From Sweltsa coloradensis (Eukaryota; Arthropoda; Insecta; Plecoptera; Chloroperlidae), in contig JAMZAV010000162.1 in NCBI GenBank assembly GCA_024449915.1, positions 372,001 through 436,000 of the forward strand: a stretch of 64,000 nt of DNA. Reading direction: 5' to 3'. Below, piece by piece: positions 55,372 to 64,000 of this stretch. A program made the translations under genes and the position numbers. Position 1 is the first letter of the stretch, and each line of letters opens with the position of its first letter. The notes below the pieces were generated by a model. The model did no database searches. It was not told the DNA's origin and worked only from the letters and a program-made list of their open reading frames with translations.

Positions 55372-56958
55372 CAGCGTTTTCCCCAGAGCCGGTTAGCCTG
55401 GCGCCCCCCCCATAAAAATATTTTTAGATGGGCTTAGGTATTACAATAAACAATAATTATTGTAATAGAATAAAATTTGACGCCAAACACGAGAAAAAAA
55501 CTTGCAAGATAAGTTTTTTTAAACTAAAATTTGTAATTTTTATTTTATTTATTTATTTTACATCTATCCTATTCAGTATAAAAACTGATTTACAAAGGAG
55601 GACAACTAAATAAATCTAATTAGGAATTACATAGATGCAGACACAACAATAAACTACATTTAAGTAAATTCTGTTTTTGGTTGGCAGCAACTCATTGTTT
55701 TGCATTTATCGTTTAACCCTACGATCCATAAGGGTTCCGGGTTTTACTGTTACACTGTAGTGTCTGTATATACATATATTTAGTATTTTGATAATTTGTA
55801 TTGATTGTTAGTACAAATAATTACAAAGTAATAAAAATAAAGTCATATAAAAATGATGAAACAATTTTGAGTAGGTCAGGTTTAAGATCATGATTTTAAA
55901 AATAAAGTCATCAAATGCAACAATGTTTCAAGTTGTAGTAGGCCTAATTGGATGAGCGAAGCAAAGACTTCAATTTCACTGACCCCTCAAAAAATTAAGC
56001 TCCAATGTTTTGTCTGTTTGTTCGCTCTCTACCGGGCAAACGGCATATGCGATCTTGATGAAAATTGGAGGGCAACTTCAAAATCTCTGAACTTACGACT
56101 TGCCACGTTTTTGGGTACAATCGAAGAAATATTTCTCATGAATATCGTGCTTTTACCATTTTTTTCAATTTTTAGTGCGATATTTTCGTGACATTTGGGC
56201 CGATTCTGACCAAACGGGTGGGGCTAAAATGTTCATATTTTACATGGACATTAAGGTGATGGTGAGTATTGCTTTTTGAAAGAAAAAGTTGAAAAAGTTA
56301 GCCAGAATCCATAGAATAAAGGTTTTAATATGAGTTTTTCAGGTTTATAATAACAATTAACAAGTAACAATAGAAACTTGTCAATAACCTACAATGCATT
56401 CAAAAAGCACTTGCAAAGGAAAAGATGGTCCTACGCAAACTAAAAACTTACAAAAACGCTCATCCATCAACGCGGCGGGACTTAAGCATTTTCCTAGTTG
56501 TAAACCTAGTATAATACAAATCCTAGATAATAACCACTTAGAAGAAATAACATTATCACCTTTATAAGGGCCTATTACAACATATTTTCAAGTTGTACTC
56601 ATTGTACCTGTCTGCTATGCGGACATATGGGTTTTTGTTCTGTATGCTTGAAAATAAATAAAAATAAAAAAGCACTAGGACTACAATGATTTGCATAGCC
56701 TTGTATACAAAGGAAAAATAATGGAAGCCTTGAGTATAATTTCAATCAAATTTGAAATGCTCATACCACAATACCAACTAAAGTAAGTTACCGTAAGACG
56801 GCTTCAAAAACTTCAAAAACTCACCAAATCGAATATCTCAAAAATTTTACGGGTGAAAACCCCCGGACCCCCATTTTTGTCCCTACCCTATGAATACAAT
56901 ACCAGGCCATGTTTTTGGAATAACCATTGATACTTTTTTTTTCCTAGGGAGAACACTG
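55372..56958. mobile_element. hAT-like element with 5-bp duplication, inside reverse transcriptase remnant
   Basis: Ends CAGCGTTTTCCC and (inverse) CAGTGTTCTCCC agree at 10 of 12 positions. CATGC is repeated directly outside (55367-55371, 56959-56963). A Helitron-like family B element (55948-56497) is nested inside. The interior has no recognised transposase. Confidence 0.7.
55948..56497 (+). mobile_element. Helitron-like family B, copy 3
   Basis: TTGGATGAGCGAAGCAAAGA to GCATTTTCCTAG. The inverted 5' end (CGCTCATCCATCAA) precedes the terminal hairpin. Left junction A|T and right junction G|T as in the other copies. Confidence 0.88.
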
Positions 56959-57460
56959 CATGCCCTTATCACTTCTTCCGGCTTCCAATTTTTTTAAAAT
57001 TAATATTTGAAACAATCATTAACTTTTTGGACAAAAACATGCTGTTATCTGACCATCAAAGTGGTGTCTGAGATCCACAAGTATCTCAATGGATAACCTT
57101 ATTCACAAGTTATAGATGCACTTGAAAAAATTAACTAATCTTAGGTATATTTTATGACATGTCCAAAGCATTTGACTGTGTTGCATTGATCATGATATCC
57201 TATTGACAAAATGGGAATTTTATGGATTCTGTGGCTCGCCTCTCAAGCTTATGGAGTCTTTACCTCTCAAACCGTTACCAAATAATTGAAATCTCAAGCT
57301 CTAGGGCCTACCAATAATAAGGAGGTAACATACCAATTTTTAAAAAAAAATGTATGTGGAGCCCTCAAGAGTCTTATCCTTGGACCAGTGATGTTCCTAC
57401 TCGATTCAAACGATTTACCATTCGTCATATAGAAAACATAGAACTATTTGTCGAGGACTT

Positions 57461-58239
57461 CACTAAATTGATTATAAGTTTTATCCCCTATACACCACTA
57501 AGAATTTTCAAAAATTTTCACATATTTTTCAATTTTGTTAAAATTCTTCATTTCGTCAAGTTTCTATTGATATGACACATGCATATGCGATTCCCGGTTG
57601 GGGCGGACTTTTTTAATTTCTGAATTGTAGTAAATAATAACAATTACACCTACGGGAGTGTTTCCCGACTAACCAAATCGAGAAACATATTATGCAACTC
57701 ACTCATATTGAATAATGTATAACTATTTTTTGTATGCTTGTGTTCTCAATATGCTCGTAATATGCCTCAAAACTACAAAGTTGTTCTCAACTTCAACTAG
57801 CAGTATCTCAAGATACACTTTTTGAAACACTTGCTATAACGTGGATCTGGATGTGATATACCAAATATTAAGATAGAGTCTTGATGTTTGTTTGTTTTTT
57901 TAAATTGAAGAGAAGAGTGGTCATGATGTAAGAGTTTTTTTTAAATGTAATTTAAATTTTGTCTGAATTTTTTATTTCAAAATTATTTGAAGAAAAACTA
58001 AGATTTCACCAAAAACAAAAACAAAAAAATCATAAAACCCTATCCAGATACAAATTACAAAAAAGCTCAGCAATACATCATTACCACTTTCCTTTTAAAA
58101 AAAAAATGAATCCAACATCAACTCTCCAGGACAAAATTTAGTCATGAAAAGCTTGGTAGATAGATTCCTTTTGTTTTAACAATTAAAAAATTAACAATGA
58201 CATGAGTTTAAAAAATCAAAAAAGGTTGATTTCATATAA
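57461..58239. other. TFIIS intron 1, nothing recognised
   Basis: AT-rich, with no coding exon or shared repeat recognised. Confidence 0.35.
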
Positions 58240-59555
58240 TTAGACGAGGGAGCGAAGAGACCGATGATTTTAAATTCATGAAATATGGCATTTCCGTGAT
58301 TCTGTGAGTGTGTGTGTGTGTACATCGAAAATCAGACGAATCGCTGAACAGATTGCGCTGAAATTTAAATAGACATCAGGTACGAGTTTACTGAGAACTG
58401 CTCACAAAATTAGCTAGATCGATTGTGATTTAAACATAAAAGAAATAATAAATTGAAAAATAGGTTGCAAATGTGAAGGAATTATTTTAACGACAATGGT
58501 GTTGTTTTTGAAAAATATACTTTTTGTTTGTTATTTGCCTGGTTGTGAAATGCAGTGCCCAAGGTTTATCGAATCTTGCACGCTCAAGGTACCCCCAAAT
58601 AGAGCTGGGAGATTGTATAAACCTTGCAATCTTTACACGTATTTTGTACTGTGTATGTTTTCCATAGTATTGTCACAGATGATAAGACTACTGCATTGTA
58701 TGCATTTCGAAACATGTTTAATAATTTTTAAAATACAATCCAGAAATTACAAAATCATTCCCAGCCAGGGGATTGAACCCAGATCTCCCACATTTTGGGT
58801 ATAAGGTCACCTTAGCGAACTAGACTAGGAAAACGCCAAAGTCGTTGCTAGACGAGTGAGCAAGTCATGTGTTGAGTACCCAGGAACATTTGCATAAGTT
58901 TGATAATTATATTGGTATAGGCATAAATAATAGGGTTTTTAAATTTAGTTGGATAAGGGCACATCAACTGTAAGGCCATAAGGCGCCACTCTAGCCTATG
59001 ATAGGCTTAATGATATTTAACATCTATAGTAGGCTAGATCCCCAGTCATAGGTCCACTTCCGTGACAATTTGAAGCCATCTTGAATATGGCAGTTTGCAA
59101 GTTAAAGTAGATGGGAGCAATTTGTATCCCAAATATTTTTCAAGATAGCTGTCAGGTTGACAGCTGAGCATATTAGCCATTAATACCAAATGATTACTAA
59201 ATTCCCTTATGCAATAACTTCTTATTGTTTCTGTTTGTGCACTCCCATGCTGCGCAAGCTAAAACCATATCAAACAATCCAGAAAAATACTTAATCACAT
59301 CTAAAACATAATGTAAAGCATAAATTAAAACGCCAAATTGCCATCTTGAATAGGGCAGATTGACGCTTCAATTTGCTACGCTCGCGTCTGTGCGGACGTA
59401 TTGGAGACTGGGCATCTGGCCTACTATAGATGTTAAATATCATTGGATAGGCTAGGGAGGCCTTAGGTAGGTGGAAGAAAGGAAATGTTCCTGGGTAGGC
59501 CTACTCAACACATGGCTCACTCACTCGTCCAACAACGACTTTGGCGTTTTCCTAG
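58240..59555 (+). mobile_element. Helitron-like family D, copy 1, most complete
   Basis: 5' end TTAGACGAGGGAGCGAAGAG; 3' end GAGCGTTTTCCTAG-like (ggcgttttcCTAG) preceded by CTCACTCACTCGTCCAA, the inverted 5' end. It carries a (GT)n run near 58305-58320, a tRNA-like module on the minus strand (58762-58825) and, right after it, an inverted second 3'-end block (CTAGGAAAACGCCAAAGTC at 58827). Inserted between A and T. No coding. Confidence 0.8.
58762..58825 (-). repeat. tRNA-like module of family D, copy 1
   Basis: Minus strand: tagttcgctaaggtgacct and GGGTTCAATCCCC, box A/box B-like, with the T-arm partly intact. Same position and orientation relative to the inner block as in copies 2 and 3. 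Confidence 0.6.
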
Positions 59556-60496
59556 TTTAATATAGACAGAACATATAACAATAACCAAATTATTCTAGTG
59601 TTAATAGTTTAGATTTTTGTGCTGGGGGATACAAGTACCTTAAGGGTTCTACCATTGACGACACTACAGAAAAAGCAAACAAGAGTGCAAAAGCCACTAG
59701 TAAACAACAATAAATAATTAATTAATTTCTAATGCAGGAAAAACTAAATTCTGACAATTTCACTCCAAAAGCAAAAGTAAATTCATCAACAGAGTCAAAG
59801 AGATAAAAAATACAACAACTCTGTTTTTTCCCCTTCTAGTTAGACACTTTCTTGGAATATTATTATTAGATGAAATCTTAACTGTTCAAAGCTCTGCAAT
59901 AGCTTGATCAATACCAAAACTAAACTCAGCCTGTTTTGCCATAAGATCAGTAAGGCTCAAACTTCAGGGCAGCATATTTGCAAATTACTCCAATTTTGAA
60001 TCCCAAATAAGATATGGTTTTACCTTCTGGGGATCGTCACCAGACACAAAAAATATTTGTTAACTATAAAAAAAAGAAATGCCCTAAGAGCTGTGTGGCC
60101 TCAGATCACCAAAAAATAAACCCAAACCACACTATAGCTAGAGACTGTTTTATTAAAAACATAAAATTTTGACCTTTTACAGTACATATTCTTAAAGCAA
60201 CAATCCTTGTAAAACAAACAAAAACAAACAAAAACAAACCTAGTTCCGATGCAACAGATCTCAACAACCAAATCCATACCCACAACACGACAAATTAACA
60301 AAATCCACACAACTCAGCACAAGACAAAATTTACTCAAAATAACTCATTAGGTAATTACCGTACCCTATAAGATTTTTAATAAGTTACCATCAGATCGAT
60401 ATAAAATACAGACATGTTCCGCACTAGAAGCTAAAACAATTACTGAAGGATAAAGCATACTACTCGCTCGAAGAATTCTTTGCAGGAGACGTTCTC
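59556..60496. other. TFIIS intron 1, weak LINE-like traces
   Basis: No intact gene. Phrases such as 'gatatggttttaccttctgg', 'aaaaagaaatgccctaagag' and 'gttccgcactagaagctaaa' could be a degraded LINE 3' part, but I could not assemble a convincing motif series. Confidence 0.3.
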
Positions 60497-60500
60497 TTAA

Positions 60501-61147
60501 AAGGGTATTTAACCGCTAAACTCAAAAAATATATTTCATTCAGGCTAACTTGTAATGAATTTAGCAATTAACAGAAAAATTATTGGGGCCACCATGACCT
60601 CCCAAAACATTGTCAAACATGACATTTTTCGAGCTAGGTCCCATCGGCAAAAATCTCCCATAAGAAATCAAATAACATGAGAGCGATCTTTATGCCCCGT
60701 GACCTTGGAGGATTTTGATCCAAAAAAAATTGGCCATTATTGACGTACTCGACAGCCTTTTCTGTAAATTCTCTATATTTTGTTTTGTAATTTGGGCAAG
60801 TAGTTCGGTCAAAATATGCTGATTACCAAGTGGGGTGTGATTTTGGAATGCATATTTTTGCGTGTTGGAGGGTATATTTGGGCACAGTTTCAAGACACGA
60901 TGTTATAAAGAGGCATTTTAGATTGGTACTATGCTCTAGTATCTATGTGGACCAAAAAAGAAGCAGGTTAAAGCCGATTTAGGAAATTTTCCAAAACACC
61001 AATTTTCGCCAAATTCTGGATCAAAAAAATTAAAAAATTCGTGTTAAATCACAGGAACAAGATATAATTTTTTTAAACGGTCATTTAAGTGTAGTATTGT
61101 GCTATAGATCACGTGGTAAAAAATAATTTTTGTTTTTTTTAGCCCCT
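60501..61147. mobile_element. TTAA-flanked MITE family F, copy 3
   Basis: Colinear with the other two copies (647 bp). Left flank TTAA (60497-60500), right flank TTAT (61148-61151), one base off a perfect duplication. The left end has lost a G (AAGGG for AGGGG). Confidence 0.85.
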
Positions 61148-61232
61148 TTATGTATGAACTTGAAAGAAAACTTTGTTTACTATTATCTTAGTTAAATTTT
61201 TGTTTTTGTTATAGGCTATTAATATTATGTTA

Positions 61233-62050
61233 TTGGATGAACGTAGCGAGCGAAGCGTAGCGAAGCGTAGCGAAGATTCCATTTCACTACACTGGAGAAA
61301 AAAAGCGTAGCGAAGATTCCATTTCACTACACTGGAGAAAAAAATCCGGAATGTTTTTTTTTTCTTCTTTTTTTCTGTATTTTTGTGTTTGTCAGCACGA
61401 TTCCGGCTAACCGATACTCCATTTGCGATGAAATTTTATGGAGGCCTTCGAAATCTCTGAACTTAGAACTTCCACGTTTTTGAGCGCAATCAAAAAATTA
61501 TTTCTCATGAAAATCGCAATTTTACGATTTTTTCGATTTTTTGAAAATTTATTTTACTTATAACACCTACATGCTTTATCTGATTTTAATGATTTTTTCA
61601 CAGAACCTTAATTTTATGAATTAAGATATCCGTGTGAAATTTGAGTGCAATCAAAAAATTATTTTTCATGAAAATAGAAATTTTGTGGGTTTTTCTTTTT
61701 TAAAACAATTTTTTGACTTATAAAACACCTACATGCTTTATCCTATTGTAATAATTTTTTCACAGAACCTTAATTTTATGAATTTATGTATTCGTGTGCA
61801 ATTTGAGCGCAATCGAATAATTATTTCTTAAAAATCGCAATTTTTCAATTTTTCTTTTTTTAAAAATTAGTACGATTATTTTTTTTTTTAAATTTAGTGT
61901 ATTTTTTATTTAATTTAATTTAATTTAAAAAAGTCTTGAACTTCGTAATAATTTTTTCACAGAACAACAGAAAATCCGCATAACACATCGCAGCTCAATG
62001 CACCAATTACGCTCATCCAACAACGCGGCGGGACTTAAGCGTTTTCCTAG
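61233..62050 (+). mobile_element. Helitron-like family A, copy 6
   Basis: TTGGATGAACGTAGCGAGCG to GCGTTTTCCTAG with an A|T junction on the left and G|T on the right. Near the 5' end a segment of about 45 bases ('gcgtagcgaagattccattt' through 'cactggagaaaaaaa') is duplicated in tandem. Confidence 0.9.
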
Positions 62051-62370
62051 TATAATAAATATTCTATATGCCTATTGATAATAATACCATTACAAGTATA
62101 CTATTAAGTTGTATTATTAGTGATATTGACTGACTTTATAGGCCCTATTATTATAATTATTATTATCATAAGCATACTATCCTCGTCTTTCTAAAGCAAG
62201 GGTCAAGACTGAACTAAAATTACTTGTTTGTCCTACAAAACTGTACATGTAAAAAAAAAGAGTTGTCTCTATTCGTAAGTGTCCAGGTACCCAAATCTGC
62301 ATTATAACTGTAGCTGGCACAAGTCAACACAGAAGGCATTAGATAGTAAAAATCAAATGGGAGCAATTAC

Positions 62371-62548
62371 CTGTTAGGAACTTTTTCCAATTTTTTATTA
62401 GAGTTTTTGACAAGCTTATAACTTCATCATCAGAACTGGATTTGCGTAAAGCATTGACAGTCATGCCAATTCGAGTTTTAGTAAGTACCTCGAGATTGAC
62501 GGGTAACTTTTGTAATGTCTTCAACAGTTCTAATGCCTGTTCTTGCCC
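62371..62548 (-). CDS. TCEA1: TFIIS exon: N-terminal LW domain
   Basis: Acceptor ttatttgttattag, donor ACAG|gtaatt; 59 codons plus one base. It encodes [20 protein letters not shown], then [20 protein letters not shown] and [19 protein letters not shown], matching the LW (TFIIS N-terminal) domain with its TRIG and Lys-x-Trp-Lys-Lys-hydrophobic landmarks. The preceding exon, carrying the start codon, was looked for up to position 64000 and not found. Confidence 0.94.
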
Positions 62549-62759
62549 CTAATAACAAATAATAAATATCATTAGTTGGTCAAAGGGGTATGCTTAAATT
62601 CAATTCGAGAAAGAGGAGAGGTTTGATGGTAGGGTATTAGCTTATTACTATATCTACAACGATTATAGGCACCTATTTTAATTTCTAAAATCAAAGTATA
62701 GACATTGTGAGTGTGACAAAAAATATATTCAATAAGAATAATATACTTACACACTAAAA

Positions 62760-62939
62760 TCAGTGGTGTGCGGTGACCTGTTGGAGTGGGTATGCTATCG
62801 GCCTAATAGTCGAACCGCGGGGGGTCTGGGGGAAGGCCTCTCAGTTTAGATTTTTTTTAAATTGAAACTGTGGCGGTGCAAATCTACGCGTTTTAGACAC
62901 TATTTTTAGCTTAAATAAATAAATAATAAATTGTATTTA
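62760..62939. other. hAT-like left end, partner not found
   Basis: CAGTGGTGTGCGGTGACC resembles a hAT terminus, followed by a GC-rich stretch. No inverted partner was found in the remaining sequence. Confidence 0.3.
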
Positions 62940-63260
62940 GAGTCTACCCACTCAGTTATAACTGATTTTCAGTGGGAGACAGTAAATCAAAGCGACCAAG
63001 CCAACGCTGTAGGCCCTGACGCAATCGACGAATGAGCGATAACCAACCAAAGATCGATATTTTTAATAGGGAATATAGCAATCAGTGGTATGGACAGTGC
63101 GAACACCTGCGGATCAACGCCAGAATCAACAAGGCCGACTCAGAACAACATCAAATTTATTATGTGCCTCGTTGCTAGGACGGCTCCAAAGTCACCGTTT
63201 ACAAACTCCTTGGACAAAAACTGATGGATCTAAGCAGATACGCTAACCACAAGACCAATG
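62940..63260. repeat. Dispersed repeat R, copy 2
   Basis: Matches 8904-9120 and 9327-9376 with few changes. Its right end contains 'gcagatacgctaaccacaag', related to the tRNA(Gly)-like heads of copy 1. No gene. Confidence 0.7.
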
Positions 63261-64000
63261 AGCCACACAAAGACAACGAGCCGAACGACACCGAACGAGG
63301 AGAGATTGGTGAAAATGCGAAATTATTATGTGATTTGAGCACAAAGGCCGTTAAATGCGATTATTGTTAAACTACTAAAATGAAAAAAAGCTAAATTAAA
63401 TTGAATTTACGTGGTATTCTCTTTCATATTCAACTGATTAAAAGCTAGGCCTAATACACGTGATTGTGAACCAGTTATTTGAGACACTAAGACAATCGAT
63501 GCCATTCTCTATGACGAAAACACTTCATGCAGTCTACATTATGACCGAAGCTTGACTTAACAAGGAAGTAGAATTACTTGAACTAGTCATTATTTTACAA
63601 AAAAGCGATGTCACTCACAAATTCACTAAAAACTCACAATTCACAAAAACACGTAAACTTTGAAACACTTCTTGGCTTGTTGCGACTGGTGGGTGGCTCC
63701 GACTGTCCCCTGCACTTGCGAGTGTAACCGAAAAAAATTAGAAAACTAGCAGTGAACGCCGAAGTTCGGAGCTTACTCAGACTAGGATTTTAGTATTACC
63801 TCCCCCTCCCTCGTGCAAGAATGACCGACAGACCTTGATGTTAAAAGAACCATCCTTCAGTCTACGAGAGGGTTCCGCTTACTTGCTCCCATAAAATAGA
63901 CCCGAAGTTGAGAGAGTGCATTGACCCAGCTGGTGCAACGCAACCCCCATTAGCATGGGCAATAAATACAGACAGCACTGAAAATATTTTTCTTACAAAA
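63261..64000. other. Right edge, no exon found
   Basis: Searched on the minus strand for the first coding exon of TFIIS without success. No repeat recognised. Confidence 0.4.

Larger units (their letters stand above)
55263..57460 (+). pseudogene. Decayed CR1/jockey-like reverse transcriptase, split by a DNA element
   Basis: Before the insertion the sequence reads RLKIAKIIPVFKK and, after a slip, SNYRPM (55290-55371). After it come PLSLLP-like residues, then DMSKAFDCV (motif A), HDILLTKWEFYGFCGSPLKL and a weak SLDQ-like motif near 57375, with several frameshifts and stops. Removing 55372-56958 brings NYRPM next to PLSLLP, the standard order in these enzymes. Confidence 0.75.
25965..62548 (-). 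other. TCEA1: Gene model: transcription elongation factor TFIIS (TCEA), 5' end outside the window
   Basis: Five minus-strand coding exons (62371-62548, 53626-53820, 47431-47639, 32299-32445, 25965-26045) splice with matching phases into 269 residues plus a stop. TFIIS rescues backtracked RNA polymerase II in the nucleus by stimulating transcript cleavage through the acidic hairpin of its zinc ribbon. All three family domains are present: the N-terminal LW domain, the central polymerase-binding domain with its preceding TSFP / VRLKCRELL segment, and the C-terminal zinc ribbon with CGKC / CNAC and intact RSADEP (the catalytic Asp-Glu). Human TCEA1 has 301 residues, so about 25-30 N-terminal codons are missing, consistent with an exon beyond 64000. 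Introns are about 8.5, 6.0, 15.0 and 6.3 kb and consist mostly of mobile DNA. No frame disruption is seen. Which TCEA paralogue this is cannot be decided. Confidence 0.95.

Noticed and set aside
63480..63900. First TFIIS exon or promoter
   Set aside because: No minus-strand ATG followed by an LW-domain start and a phase-0 donor. The exon must lie beyond the window or is too diverged to see.

Overview
This window is AT-rich, intron-rich animal DNA, most likely from a marine invertebrate; the species cannot be fixed from the sequence. The evidence is two spliced protein-coding genes with metazoan-type products and canonical GT-AG introns, non-LTR retrotransposons, hAT and TTAA-type DNA transposons, AAT microsatellites, and a very dense load of Helitron-like non-autonomous elements. 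There is no bacterial-style gene organisation.

Two host genes are visible, and both are split into exons too short to stand out as long open frames. (1) A complete three-exon gene on the + strand (coding exons 13177-13491, 16511-16602, 17620-17701) encodes a secreted single-Reeler-domain protein of 162 residues. It resembles the Hdd11 / putative defence protein family. (2) A transcription elongation factor TFIIS (TCEA) gene on the - strand has five coding exons running from 62548 down to the stop codon at 25965. Its introns of about 6-15 kb are packed with mobile elements. Its first roughly 25 codons lie beyond the right edge. Splice phases agree at every junction of both genes. The two genes converge, with their 3' ends about 8 kb apart.

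The rest is mobile DNA. The dominant theme is a set of Helitron-like non-autonomous families (called here A, B/C, D and E) that share one architecture. The 5' end is TTGGATGAGCG, TTAGACGAG or TTAAGCGAGC. The inverted copy of that end sits about 25-40 bases inside the 3' end. The 3' end is a hairpin with an AACGC...GCGTT-type stem (shorter in D) followed by a short tail ending CCTAG. Insertion is between A and T with no target duplication. An empty-site comparison within the window (about 532/533 against 41081-44202) supports this directly. Family E forms a head-to-tail array at 5.1-8.3 kb and carries a perfect RFX X-box palindrome in each intact copy.

These elements are interleaved with several hAT insertions with clean or near-clean 8-bp duplications (9785-10593, 21741-23371, 30544-31054, 37194-38043, 50451-51140). 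There are also TTAA-flanked elements: a 643-bp MITE in three copies, a piggyBac-like element at 33645-34285, and a 1.17-kb inverted-repeat element at 27842-29007. Other components are an RTE-like LINE with endonuclease and reverse transcriptase (about 34.4-38.2 kb) and its 5'-truncated sister (48693-49562), decayed LINE remnants, foldback elements and tRNA-derived SINE-like sequences. Several loci are nested two to four deep.
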